Assembly (NCBI GenBank): GCA_032629725.1
Contig: JAFEVB010000010.1
Coordinates: 496,001-560,000 of the forward strand
Source: Gremmenia infestans
Taxonomy: Eukaryota; Ascomycota; Leotiomycetes; Helotiales; Hamatocanthoscyphaceae
Direction: 5' to 3'
Length of the DNA: 64,000 nucleotides
Position numbers and translations under genes: made by a program
Shown: positions 1 to 11,725 of the stretch, piece after piece
Position numbering within the stretch: position 1 is the first letter of the stretch
How the letters are laid out: every line of letters begins with the position of its first letter
Notes under the pieces: generated by a model
What the model saw: only the letters and a program-made list of their open reading frames with translations
Told to the model about the DNA's origin: nothing
Databases searched by the model: none

Positions 1-33
1 ACTTGAAACATCATCCTAACATGGAATACATAG

Positions 34-387
34 TACTCGTTCCTCTTGCAAGCCTTAAAGCAGTTTGGTGGAGATCGCGCCCCGGACTATAAGAAAATCA
101 ACCTTACTGGTCGTACTGAGCGAGCCATGGGCCATCAGTGGGCTGCTATCAAGAAGGAGATGTCGTCAATTGGAGAGGACGGTGGCTTTGCCGAAGGTTC
201 AGGCCCAAAGACTCCCAGTAAGCGCGGAGCTGGCAAGAAGAGTAAGTGCTAATACATCCACTCATTTGATATGCATTTCTCATAACTTGTAGTTGATGGA
301 GAGACGCCCGGAAAGAAACCCAAGGTTGTAAAGAAGAAGGCTCCGGTCGTGGAGGAGGATGAAGAGCAGGCGGAGGATGCTTCTTGA
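34..387 (+). CDS. 3' part of a small basic/acidic-tailed protein (5' end outside window)
   Basis: This is the end of a gene that begins before the window. An exon runs to 241, an intron (GTAAGT...TAG, 242-292) follows, and the last exon is 293-387, ending in TGA. The upstream exon border is uncertain: a CTAAC branch site at 16-20 fits an acceptor at 33 or at 52. The visible peptide has a conserved-looking stretch (GGDRAPDYKKINLTGRTERA), then a Lys/Pro-rich linker (KTPSKRGAGKK, TPGKKPKVVKKK) and an acidic C-terminus (EEDEEQAEDAS). This layout resembles small fungal nuclear proteins that carry a Myb/SANT-like or winged-helix-like segment followed by a basic tail. I do not recognise the family with confidence. 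A chromatin or nuclear role is inferred only from composition. Confidence 0.6.
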
Positions 388-1161
388 AAGATTGGTTTTT
401 GCGTCTCTGTCGTAAGTGAACTCTAACTACAACCCGCAAGTGAACTGACACGCTGGTGCTTGATAGACAGGACGAGATCTGCTGAACTATGTGCGGACTC
501 GAATACTTCGAAATGTGGCAAGGCTCAGACAGGTTAATTTCACAATCAGAGGTTTCTTTAGGTGTCAAGGGGACATGGCACGATGGCATACAACTGGTGT
601 GGTCAGGTCTGGTTATGGATTCAAGGGCTGGCTGTAGTAGATTTAGCGCTTTCGGCAGTCTGGCCAATCAACAGGTTCACCCCCAGGTTGCACTTGCATC
701 AACTTTACAGGCGCTTTGATCGCTGTGAAATCCCTGCGTTGCTAAAACTATTGCTCCTCGTCCTGCTCCTGTGCAGCACCGTGACTGTGATCGTGAGAAA
801 CATCCGTCCTTCTCCCCCGTCACGAATTGTACCACCACCACTCTGTCTATATCATCACTTTCCTTCCTTCCTTCCTTACGCTCCTTCTCCCCCTTGCCTC
901 CGGTCTACCTAGCTGAGGAGGCGCATCTGCTTCGATTCTGTATGCTGGATGAATAGAGCTTTCTATGCGCGCCTGGGACACCACTCGTTGACGTGCTTCT
1001 CTCAGACTGCCGCAAGTAGATTATCTCTAAACTTTGCATTCACAGCAAGAAGCTTGGTTTACAAGTCCGCATTCACAAGTTCGCCATTCGCTTTCCTTCG
1101 ACCAACGTCAGCCTTACGAGCTTTCAATACTACCTCCAGTACCAACTTCCAGAACTTCACC
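388..1161 (+). other. Intergenic and probable 5' leader of NMA111
   Basis: No supportable separate gene is visible. The region holds the 3' flank of the first gene, a pyrimidine-rich tract near 840-900 (TTCCTTCC repeats) typical of fungal core promoters, and from 949 an in-frame ATG extension of the NMA111 reading frame, described under findings. Confidence 0.5.
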
Positions 1162-4100
1162 ATGAACGGATCGAATGGCATACCCCGCACAAAGCGGAAA
1201 CAACATCCGGGCGAGGTGGAAGAGCGGCCGCAAAAGCAATACCGTGGACTGAATGGCAAGGAATCTGCGGGAGAGAACACGCCTGAGGTGGCCTCTTCCG
1301 AGGAAGACCTTGAAATGGAGATAGAGGAGCCTAGAATACTCGCCGCTATGGCAGATACCGCAGAATGGCAAGAAACTATCGAGAAGGTTGTCCGGAATGT
1401 GGTCTCCATCAGATTCTGCCAAACCTGTTCCTTCGACACCGACCCAGCCTTGACCAGCGAAGCAACCGGTTTTGTCGTGGATGCAGAGCGGGGGTAAGAT
1501 ATCCCTTTTCCTCTTCAGTACGTACAACACTGACAACTGTATAGTTACATTATGACAAACCGACACGTGGTGGGATCGGGTCCATTCTGGGGATACTGCA
1601 TATTCGATAACCACGAAGAGGTTGACGCATACCCCGTGTACCGAGACCCTGTCCACGATTTCGGCATCCTTCGTTTCGATCCTAAAGCTATCAAATATAT
1701 GCCGGTTGCAGCTCTACCTTTACGACCAGACCTCGCGAAAGTGGGTTCGGAAATCAGAGTTGTAGGTAATGATGCTGGGGAGAAACTTAGTATTCTTTCC
1801 GGAGTGATTAGTAGACTCGATAGAAATGCGCCGGAGTACGGAGACGGATACTGCGATTTCAACACGAATTATATACAAGCTGCTGCAGCTGCAAGTGGCG
1901 GAAGTTCTGGCAGTCCGGTAGTCAATATTGATGGATATGCTGTGGCTCTGCAGGCTGGTGGTAGAAGTGATGGTGCAGCTACAGATTATTTTCTGCCCCT
2001 TGACCGTCCTTTACGAGCTTTGAAGTGCATACAAGACGGCAAACCGATTACTCGCGGAACAATACAATGCCAATGGATGATCAAGCCATTCGACGAATGC
2101 CGAAGACTAGGGCTAACTCCTGAATGGGAGAGTGCTATTCGAAAGAACTTCCCCAAGGAGACGGGCATGCTGGTGGCAGAAATTGTTCTACCGGATGGCC
2201 CATCAGACAATAAGATTGAAGAGGGAGATGTTCTAATCAAGGTCAATGGGGAACTGTTAACTCAGTTTGTCCGACTCGATGACATCCTTGACTCGAGCGT
2301 GGATAGCAAGGTCACTCTTCTCTTACAACGTGGCGGGGAAGACATGGAGGTGGAAGTCAAGGTTGGAGATTTGCACGCCATCACCCCAGATCGTTTTGTG
2401 TCAGTTGCAGGAGCAAGCTTCCACAATCTATCATACCAGCAAGCTCGGCTATACGCCGTAGCATGTAAGGGTGTATTTGTCTGCGAAGCAACTGGATCTT
2501 TCAGATTTGAGAGCACAGATAATGGCTGGATTATCCAAACAGTGGATCACAAGCCAACTCCTGATCTAGATGCATTTATCGAAGTTGCCAAAGACATCCC
2601 AGATCGAGCCCGAGTGGTCGTCACATATAAGCATCTTCGAGACCTACACACTTTAAATACCGGCATTATTCACATTGACCGTCATTGGTCAAGTAAGATG
2701 AAACTGGCTGTCAGAAACGACATAAGTGGGCTTTGGGACTTCACAGATCTAGCTGATGCCCTCCCTGCAGTTGCCCCTGTTCGAAGATCTGCTAGCTTCA
2801 TTCAACTTGAAAACGCGCAACACCCCGCTGCAGCAGACATTGTACGCAGTTTTGTTCGTGTTTTATGTCACATGCCCGTAAAATTGGATGGCTTCCCTCG
2901 GAATCGGAAATGGGGAATGGGTGTTGTTATTGATGCAGAGAAGGGATTGGTTGTTATCTCGAGAGCAATAGTTCCCTATGATCTCTGTGACATCTCTATT
3001 ACCATTGCAGACTCAATTATCGTTGAAGGAAAAGTTGTGTTCCTACACCCTCTACAAAACTACGCCATCATCCAATACGATCCATCCCTCGTTGATGCTC
3101 CTGTACAAAGTGCCAAGTTGAGCACTAAACACATCACCCAAGGAGCATCCACCTACTTCGTCGGCTTCAACCAAAACATGCGCGTAGTCAGCGCCCAAAC
3201 AACAGTCACAGACATCACCGCCGTCGCAATTCCAGCCAACTCTGGCGCCCCTAGATATCGGGCTGTCAACGTCGACGCCATCACGGTCGACACAAGTCTA
3301 TCCGGCCAATGTGGAAGCGGTGTCCTCGTCGCAGAAGACGGCACTGTCCAAGCCCTCTGGCTAACCTACCTCGGCGAGCGCTCTCCCGTCACCTCAAAAG
3401 ATACCGACTACCACCTCGGCCTCGCAACACCGTCGCTCCTCCCCGTCATCACCAAGATCCAGCGGGGCGAACAGCCGAAACTGCGCATGCTGAGTGTGGA
3501 ATTCAACGCTATACAGATGAGTCAGGCGCGCATCATGGGCGTGAGCGAAGAATGGATCAAGAAAGTAGCCCTGGACAACTCATCCCGGCATCAGCTATTT
3601 ATGATCCGCAAACGAACCTTCGAGCGCGGTGACCAGTCTGCGGCGCTCATGGAAGGCGATGTGATTCTCAGCCTCAATGGCAAAATTATTACGCGCGTAA
3701 ATGAGCTAGATGTAATGTACGACCACGAAGTCCTCGATGCGGTCATCGTGCGCGATACTGTGGAAATGGCCATTCAACTGCCTACCGTCTCAGCTGATGA
3801 TCTGGAGACTGATCGCGCAGTAAGCTTCTGTGGTGCAATTTTGCATCGCCCGCATCATGCTGTTAGGCAGCAAATCAGTAAGCTCCATAGTGAGGTGTAT
3901 GTGTCGGCGCGCACAAGGGGAAGTCCGGCGTATCAGTATGGGCTTGCACCAACGAATTTCATTACGCATGTCAACGGAAAGAAAACCCCCGACCTTGAGA
4001 CTTTCTTGAAGGCTGTAGTGGATATTCCTGATAATACTTGTAAGCTTTCCTCTTTCCCTCTCCATTATTATTCCTGTTTGGACATTCGTACCCACCTCTT

Positions 4101-4383
4101 GAAACCAGCTCACTAACACTAAAACCATCCAGATTTCCGCCTCAAAGCTATGACGTTCGACAACGTGCCCTGGGTAATCACTATGAAGAAGAACGACCAT
4201 TACTTTCCGTGCATGGAATGGATCAAAGACCCTGCTGAATCTTCTGGCTGGCGACGCGTCACATATGAGCAAGGCAAGAAGATCGAGGGGGAAGGACATG
4301 ATGGGATCAATGTCGTTGCTGGGGGTGGTGATACCTTTGAGATGGATGATGTTGGGGGTTTAGAGGTGGGCAGGCAGGAGTAA
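1162..4383 (+). CDS. NMA111: Nma111-type pro-apoptotic HtrA serine protease
   Basis: Exons 1162-1493, 1545-4039 and 4133-4383 give 1,025 residues, the usual size of the fungal nuclear HtrA family. The catalytic triad is visible: His118 in TNRHVV, Asp149 in VHDFGIL and a Ser near 232 in GGSSGSP. PDZ-like segments follow (GDVLIKVNGELL near residue 340; GDVILSLNGKII later), and there is a second, degenerate protease half, the internal duplication typical of Nma111. The N-terminus has a basic cluster (PRTKRKQ) that could act as a nuclear localisation signal, then an acidic stretch. Yeast Nma111 is a nuclear protease that promotes cell death and degrades the IAP Bir1; the same role is inferred here. 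The ATG at 1162 was chosen for its good context (CACCATGA) and agreement with the family N-terminus. An in-frame ATG 71 codons upstream could add a mitochondrial presequence. Confidence 0.93.
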
Positions 4384-4890
4384 GCTCTGCGATGAGTTTA
4401 TTATAGGACGATACGAATGGACCCTTTGGGGGAAGAGGGCGGCTGGGGAGATAGATGGTGCGGGGTGGACTAGAGGGGAACTGGGTTCAGGAGAAGGAAT
4501 GTGCGAGTATAGTACCTTGTAACTTAATTACACTACATCACAACACAACAGAATAGACAGGATCTGGGTTTTATACCAGAGGAAGGAATCAGAACATACC
4601 ACCTGTACAGTCTATTCCCACTTTATCAAGCGCCAAAATACATCTCTTCGTTAAATTCAGATTGCGTTCCTGTCCCCTTCCTCACCTATTTATCTATACA
4701 TCATCACCAAGCTACCCACCTTTCCCACAACCACAACTTCAATACTCTCTCTATCCCTCGATCACGAAAGAGAGATGATCTATCTATCCTTCAAGATCGG
4801 ATGTTATGCTAGGCTGGGCTTTAGAAGAGTGTGCGCGGGCATATACATATATGTAACTGTCGACTTATTCGAGTCCATCGGATTCATACC

Positions 4891-4976
4891 TTCATTCATA
4901 CATACATTCATTCGCAGAAAGTTAAGAGGCTCTTTCAAAGATCTCTATTTAATGAATGTATGAATGAATGAATGAA
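4891..4976. repeat. Inverted repeat of ATTC/GAAT units
   Basis: The left arm 4891-4912 (TTCATTCATACATACATTCA...) is nearly the reverse complement of the right arm 4951-4976, with a loop of about 38 nt. In RNA this could form a stem of roughly 20 bp in the distal 3' region of NMA111. It may simply be two oppositely oriented tetranucleotide microsatellites. Confidence 0.6.
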
Positions 4977-5505
4977 CAGTACCGGGCACTTTATGTTTAT
5001 GTGTGAGAGACGTCGGTCGCATCCCCTAGTCCTTCCTTGAAAGCTAGATTAGGCTCGTTCGTTCCTTGACCATTAGAATACGTGGGCGGGTGGTGAGAGG
5101 GGAGTGGTTTTTAGGAGGCAGGAAACAGGTACGTATTCTCGCGGCGATTTCTTTGGAAGATAGAAGGGGAAGAAGGCAGATGAGAGGAGGATTAAAGAAA
5201 ATGAATGCTTATACATGATGCCTTTCTCACTTACACTGCACAAGTAATTTGGGGAGAAGAACAGAACATCACAGTTTACAGTACCAAATCCAACAACCCT
5301 AAGAACTTTTGGAAACAACTTTTTCTCCAGCAAATGATTAACGCCTGAGTACTAGCTTGCCAGCCCAGCCCAGCCCAGCCAAACGCTATGCAAAGATACG
5401 TAAAGCTAGCTAGCTGTTTCTTTATTTCGCTCCCAAAAGTTGAGGCAGGAGGCCAAACAAATAGGTATCGTAACGCGTCGTCATGTTATCTCAATGCGTT
5501 CATCG

Positions 5506-5526
5506 CTCTCTCTCTCTCTCTCTCTC
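5506..5526. repeat. (CT)n microsatellite
   Basis: About ten uninterrupted CT dinucleotides in non-coding sequence between two convergent genes. Confidence 0.9.
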
Positions 5527-5631
5527 ATATAGCATGGACTCAGAACGAGCCGACAGACTCGCTCGCTATTACCCAGGACCCAGGAACATAATCTCATCTC
5601 GTTGACTGACCAGCCACCCGAAACATGGCTT

Positions 5632-8600
5632 CTAAAGACGACCGAAAATAACGTCCTTCTCAAAGATCCTCACACCACTTATCTCGTAGAAGCGAATGTC
5701 CTCCACCGTCTCGACCTTCAGGCCAGACTCCCCAACCATCACAGCTTCATCCTCGTCCGAACTAGCCTGCCAATCAGGCATTGTCGAAGGATCCGCCCAG
5801 CCGTTATCACCATATAATGCTTCAGCAATAACATCAGTTTCCTTGCCCTTGCCCTTGCCCTTTTTATCTTTCTTCGTATTCTTGTTAACCCGAGGGCGGC
5901 GGACAAGTCGATCAATAGCTTCGTTGAGACCGATATATTCGAGCTTCATGTGCGGAGTGTGCGCGACGACGTCAACCATCATTTGCTTGAATTCGTGCAT
6001 CATTGAGGTGCATGGGTCCTCGTATCGAAATTGATTGACGTGAAGGGCGCGGAGGGAGGTCATGCCAGTCATGAATTGAAGGAAGCAGTGCTGAGGACTG
6101 TTAGCTAAGGTACGATGAATACAGAGGGCAACATACTAAAGTTCTGACGCCATGGCTAACGGACAGCTCCTCGAGCTGTTTCGCACGATGGCACAACAAC
6201 ATCGTGGTCTTGACGTCCAAGTCCCAGTCTTGGTTTGAGTCATTCTTGATCATCAAGACTTTGAGAGTACTAGCATGTTTCTTCAAGACTTCCTTTCGGA
6301 TCTTCTCGATCTTCACAGTCGTCTTCGCTGCCGTAGGTTCAACGCGCCCCTTCTGCTTCTCTAGTAGTAGTAACTCCGTGACCATGTCCAGTTCGCCAAC
6401 GAATTGTAAGAACTGCGGGGTTACGTTGTCGGTGTATATTTTGGATAACGGCAACGACTGAAGTGTATTCTCCTTGCGAAGCGTATTCCAGATGCCAACT
6501 TGGGGACCAACGTTCAAAAGTGTCAAACTTTGTAGCACGTGGAAGTCAATTGCGGCACTCAATACCATAGATCTGGTGGGAATCAAGTAGATAGCAAGCG
6601 TTTGTAGAGTAAGTCCTCTGGTGGAGAGAACATACTCGCTCCTTCTAGCATTTTCATGGCCTGGAATCTCCAAAGCCATGGCTTGAGCGTCTGCTGAGAC
6701 ATCATTAATTGTGTCGTTTACCGCTTGCATCTCACGAGCCAGCTCGCTCACTTGATCTGTGACCATCATAAAATCTGCCTTGGCCTGTCTCAAGACCTCG
6801 GACTGTGCAGGCGTAGGATCTGTGACTTGCAATTTCTCTTGCATGTCTAGCATCCGTTGCTTGAGCATCATTTCGGCTTGTTGATTTTTGCTATGAGTGG
6901 CGATAAGTGCACTTAGCTGTTCATGAATCTCGAGCCGGTTCACCAGATCCACGGCATTTGCAGAGTTCTTTTCTTCTTGGGCATCTACAACCTTGGTTGT
7001 TTCAGCATCGCCCGATTCGTTCGAGGCTGTTTCTTCTAGACTCTCGTCTGACGGAACAATATCCGTTGATGGATCTTCAATTTCAATTGCAAGTTCACTT
7101 TCCTCCGGCTCTTCCATATCGATGTCATCAGGGTTTGCAACTTCTGGATCAACATAGGGGGTATGCTTTTCGTTTGGATCGTGATCATCGAACAGACCTG
7201 GTCCATCATCCGGCACCCCGCCGCCACTCATAATAACGTTAACCTCAGACGTGCTGTCTGCACTCGTGGTTGAAGGGGTGCCCTTGGAGCTGTTTCCATC
7301 GCTCGATGCCTTTTCTTTGGCCTTATCTACTTCATCGAAATACATCTTTGCTGCTTTCTTGATCAGGTCTACGGCTTGCTTTGCTGCCGGCGTAGCTTCG
7401 CTACCAGGCTTGACATCCGACATGAGCTTTTGCGCAATTGAACCATAGTTCCGCAGAAACCTGAGTTTGGGATCCTCGTCGGTTTTTGGCTTTGGTCGGT
7501 GAAGATCAGTAGACTCTGACTTGCCTGGTTTCGATTTCTTGCCAGTCTGTAGCCCAAATATTATATTTAAAACGTCTTCTTGTTTCTTCTTTTCCTCTGC
7601 TGCCTGTACAGATTTCGATGGAATACTCAGGTCAGAGCTAGACGGTGCCATGCCTGGTGGAGGACCTGGAGGAGGAATTAATGCGCCAAATTCATCCTCG
7701 ACTTCTGAGTCGTCATCAGAATGAACCTCTGGTGGCGGCTTTCGAGATTTACTGGCCAGTGCTTCGGAAAATGATAATGTAAGACTAGTGAGCGTCGAAG
7801 AACAGTTGCGAATACAAGTCTGCAGTTCTCCAACATAATCTAATGTATCCATGTCCAACACTGACAACGTTCTCAGATGATTGAATCCTGACAGCGTAGA
7901 TGCCTTCTTATTGATTGACGGAAGTACAACCTTGGTAGTTTTGCGTTGGAGTTTAGCGGCATATTTATAAGCCGAAGGGAAGGAATTCGGATTCGAAGGA
8001 TACGTAACGGACAGCGGAGGGGCATTGTGGGAAGACGGTTGAGCAAACACGGGCGGCGCCCCCATAACATTAGATAATGGAAGTATAACAACTGGAGGCG
8101 CTTCCGCATAATGAAAGACGCTCGATGGTGCTGTCAATCCATATAAAGAGTGACCAGCTTGCATGCGAACATGAAGATGCTGCAGGGTGTGAATCCGATG
8201 TAAGGCCTTGAAGACAGACGGGCTGAGCTCTACGCGGATATCCCATCTGCAAATTTTGTCAGTGCATAGCTACTTTTTATAGGACGGTCACCAACTTGAA
8301 TGTTTCCAACACCCTAGCCTTGCGCAGAGCCAGAAGGAATAGTGTATTCATGAATTTTCCGCAGCTCGAATCGTACATATAATACCGATATGCGCGTTCC
8401 CCTTTGTCCCCGCCATTTGTTGGCTCTAACACAATGTCTTTTAGGTATTTCACATAATCATAATTGCTCGAAACGAGGGTCTCTAGTCCACCAGCCAGGG
8501 CATCTACAGAGGTATTTGTGCCATCGTCGGGTTCGTCAGGAAATGTCACTTCGAACTTGCGATATAATTGTTCTGCTGCAAGATCCCGAAAATGCTTTGA

Positions 8601-9021
8601 GACAAGACAGAGAGCTAGGAGATCGTCCGTAGAAGACTATATTACGGGACAGTTAGCTTTCGTTCGAGCTACACTTGGTATGCGCCCGGCAGGATACCAC
8701 CGTTTCCGGGCACATAACAATAGTACTTACGTGCTTGATAATGTGGCTTTGTGCCTCCGCAGGCAGATCCAGAAATGTCAAGTTCTTCTTGGAGCCTTTT
8801 GTAGGCTCGGATTGGGATGTTGGTGCAGCCATTCCATCTGCGGTAGCCTTGTTGGTAGAATAACCACTGTTACTGCTACTGCTACTGCTACTGCTGGAAT
8901 TCAAGCTCATCGGCTCGAGACCCATGACATTGAGAGTACGTTGCCATACATTGTTTCTATCGGGTTTCTTGATGGGTGTCACTCCCTTGCGTCTGGTCTT
9001 GTTGTTTGGTAGGGTGGGCAT
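5632..9021 (-). CDS. Large F-box-like protein with low-complexity middle region
   Basis: Minus-strand exons 9021-8731, 8636-8296, 8246-6137 and 6090-5632 encode 1,066 residues. The N-terminus is basic and has a poly-Ser run (about residues 42-51). An F-box-like segment follows at about 79-125 (NLTFLDLPAEAQSHIIKHV, then DLLALCLVSKHFRDLAAEQLY). The middle (about residues 300-580) is Pro/Ser/Asp/Glu-rich with PPPGPPPG and likely coiled coil. C-terminal segments contain leucine-rich runs (LQTLAIYLIP; LQSLTLLNVG; MTSLRALHV), consistent with an F-box plus divergent leucine-rich repeat design. F-box proteins usually recruit substrates to SCF ubiquitin ligases; that role is inferred. The second intron uses an unusual donor (GTTGGT), the only choice that keeps the frame. 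The ATG at 9021 is the first in frame. No closer identification is possible from sequence alone. Confidence 0.75.
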
Positions 9022-10045
9022 ATTGAGCAGCAGCTTCAAGGCGGAGCCGGCTGCGTTGATATTGACGGGCTGGCCTGGATCGCGTGGGGGGCGGGAACCA
9101 CATCCGTTGGCGGGGGTGAATCGGAGTACGGTAGGGGTGAAGCACTACAGTACAGTATAGTGCGTAGTCAGCACTGCACTGACCGGGTGTAATATCAACG
9201 TTGCGGGTGCACCAGGTGAACGTTCTGCGCGTGCTGATGTGCGACTTTTCTCGAGAGAGTCGCGATGGAAGCTGCGTGTGTGTAGTTGAAGAAGAGAAAG
9301 AAGGGCAGGACACCAAAACAAGAGCAGCAGAGCGTACCTACCCCTACCTAAGTACAGATACAGTGCAGTGCCAGCCAGGTTGTCGCCTAACTGTGGAGAA
9401 GGGGTCGGTGTGGAAAGGCAGCCGTGAGGCTGAAGGCAAAGCCAACGAAGTGCGGACGAAAGCCTCGTGCAATCAATAGGGTGGTGGTGGTAGCTGCAAG
9501 AGGTAAGTCCTAGAGACAGGAGAGAAAGATGGTCCCATACAATTTCACTCAAAGTTGAGGGATAATCTTGGCAGAGTCGTGTTTTTTACATTTGAACGTT
9601 GTGTCTAGGTACCTTTACTTTGTTATATTCTCATCCGTCTTTGGGTAAGGGCTAATAGAATATATGGTCTCTGGTGACGACTTTGGGGAATTAAATTTTG
9701 CAGTCAGGGTTTAGAGAGAAACAGCAACCACCCAGAGCTCTACGTTCTGTTACGAAACATGGAACATTTTCTTACAATCAATTTGATTTCATTGCAAAGA
9801 GCTGTTCCGTGTGTGCAGGCCCTGTTTCGTCGATCCACTCCTTCCCTTTCTAAATGTTATGCCACAAATTCTACTCTGATGCTCCAGCAACCCGCCATAA
9901 GTTCATGCCTGTCGTCCTACGATGCTACCGCTTCCAATTCCATAATATCTCATTCACACGTTTCCACCAACATTGCCATTGACTCCTTTCATCTTCGCTG
10001 CTGCTGCTAACGCCTTCTTTCCCTACCCCTTGCGCCCTCTCTTCT
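9022..10045. other. Intergenic: upstream of the F-box-like gene, downstream of family copy A
   Basis: Over 1 kb without a supportable gene. Short open frames on both strands lack splice logic or recognisable domains. The part next to 9021 is the probable promoter and leader of the F-box-like gene. Confidence 0.5.
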
Positions 10046-10881
10046 TCACCTCAACCCTATCTTTGCAAGCTCCTGATTTAGCATGTCCTCAAATTCCTTA
10101 ACGATCTCTTTTGGGAATATGGAAGCGCAATCGCGATCCACTTTGACGACCACTTCCTTGCAGCCCCGTACTTTCTTCAGCTGTTTTATGCCGTCAATAT
10201 TGTGTAGTCCCTGGCCGTGTTTGAGGGGCCATGATCTAAACGATGACCATTCCAGTGATATCTGCAATATCTCAAGCCTCGGACAGTCCCCTAGGACTTT
10301 AAGTCCTTTGTTTAGCGCCTTTCCGCCGTATTTCAACTCGATTCTGCTCAGAAGTTGTCGTCTTTCTAAACTGAGATTCACCAAGCTTTTGCCCATTCCG
10401 TCGTTTGAGTTGAAATAAAACATGTTCATGCTAAAGTAGATCGGGAGGCTTTCGTCGTGGACCTGCTTGCATGTGCGTGCAATTGCCAGCGTCTTCTCGG
10501 CATTCTGCGCTTCTAAACCTCGCCCATTCTTAAAGAGACTTATTCGCGAGGTGAATTCGTGCGATAGCAAGGGTTTTAGTGTCGTCTTGGAGACGAGCAG
10601 ATACCTGTAGATCATGTTGCGAATCTCGGGTGGCAGGATCAGGAAGGAAGCCTTCGGGGGGGTCGCTGCTGTAAGCTGTTAGCCTCTGCTCGGTACCATC
10701 CCACGTAGGAGACAGCACTCAAATCAAGTGCCCTGAAGCTGAGAGATTGAAGACAGCTGCGTTCTGAAGCTGCTAGATCAATGATTGTCGTGCGTTTCCT
10801 CAAAAGCTCCGTAACATTCTACCAGATATATAATGTTAGAACAAGTGGGATACTGCACTCACTGGAGGCCTTGCTGTTCAT
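10046..10881 (-). CDS. LPPEIR-family small protein, copy A (intact)
   Basis: A 19-nt first exon (10881-10863, ATG at 10881) is joined by a 194-nt intron to 10668-10046, giving 213 residues. The split codon is in phase and the junction reads MNSKAST/ATPPKASF. The protein begins with an F-box-like helix (LILPPEIRNMIYRYLLVS), then the family signature ARTCKQVHDESLPIYFSMN, then a C-terminal part with LKKVRGCKEVVVKVDRD and a final helix. This pattern matches fungal DUF7730/2EXR-like proteins, whose function is not established. A TATATATA lies at 10964-10971, a sensible distance upstream. It is the first and best preserved of five tandem relatives on this strand, ending near 14936-15648. Confidence 0.8.
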
Positions 10882-11320
10882 TTTGTAATGATGCTGTGTT
10901 TCTCGTGTTGTCCGCGGGTTGGTGAAGTTGAAAGAAAGACGCCGTGGACGGAGCGGAGGGACCTATATATACTTGGGTAGCGACATGGCTGCCTGACTGA
11001 ACTGAATTGAATGTGAACCCTACCCTTCTCCATTATTTTCATCCTTACAGTTATGGAATGAATTCTACTTTGTTGGATAGAAATTCGGCAATCACGTGTT
11101 TAGTTACGCGTGTAGAAGCTTTGCGCTGAGCCTGGAAATTCAATGTCTGTTTGAAGTTGGGCATGATCCGAAAGTCAATTAGCTGTCTAACCCTCTTTAC
11201 CAATCTTCAATAGCGATAAATGTATTCCACACGCCTATCACCCTCTGGCATGGTCGTTTAGTTGTGTGGAGCACGAGGCCGCAAACCCTCCTTCCACCTC
11301 TTAATCATCTCAGCCTTCTC
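10882..11320. other. Intergenic between copies A and B
   Basis: Promoter side of copy A and 3' flank of the copy B pseudogene. No gene is seen. Confidence 0.5.
10964..10971 (-). promoter_or_regulatory. Putative TATA box of copy A
   Basis: TATATATA lies 83 nt upstream of the copy A start codon on the minus strand. Position and sequence fit a core promoter; there is no other evidence. Confidence 0.45.
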
Positions 11321-11725
11321 CTACTTCTGCTCTCCAGCCTCCTGTTCGATATGATCGTCCTTCGATCCTTCTTCCCTGCATAATTCATCTTTCAAAACAA
11401 TCTCAAGCTCTTCCACCTGAGTCTTTGTATATGCATACCTTCCCTCATTCACACTAGATGCATCTACACTATAGACCCTAACATCTGCACATCCTCTGAT
11501 TTATCTCAGCTTCATGATTCCAGCACAGCCCAGAGTCTTTGAATGGTTTCGTCGAGTATTGCACAAGGCCAAGGTCGGACGAAGTATCACTCGAACAGTC
11601 AATTTGCGAAGCGCCTTGCATTCACCTAATAGCCCCGTCGCCTTGTTCGAAATCTTCTTGTCGTCTCTGATCTCGTACAAATGGAATGTAACGTCCTTGA
11701 TGGACTGTCGTCTACCAGGACCCAT
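11321..11725 (-). pseudogene. LPPEIR-family copy B, 5'-truncated with an in-frame stop
   Basis: On the minus strand 11725-11504 reads GPGRRQSIKDVTFHLYE and onward, matching copy C (GPGRRQHIEYLTFILYE). It meets a TAA at 11503-11501 and then continues in the same frame for 59 codons (IRGCADVRVYSVDAS ... TKTQVEELEIVLKDELC) to a TAG at 11323-11321. The sequence across the stop aligns with KLREIRGVKEVNV of copy C, so the TAA interrupts a once continuous C-terminal half. The N-terminal LPPEIR part and the RTCKQ signature are absent upstream, where the same frame soon meets TAG and TAA. This is best read as a decayed copy. Confidence 0.75.

Larger units (their letters stand above)
4384..5631. other. 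Intergenic region between convergent genes
   Basis: This holds the 3' flanks of NMA111 (+) and the F-box-like gene (-). No credible coding sequence is seen. It contains an imperfect inverted repeat built on TTCATTCA/TGAATGAA units (4891-4912 and 4951-4976) and a CT dinucleotide tract at 5506-5526. Confidence 0.6.

Noticed and set aside
8860..8895. Trinucleotide repeat (CTGCTA) as a separate element
   Set aside because: It is the poly-Ser codon run of the F-box-like coding sequence.
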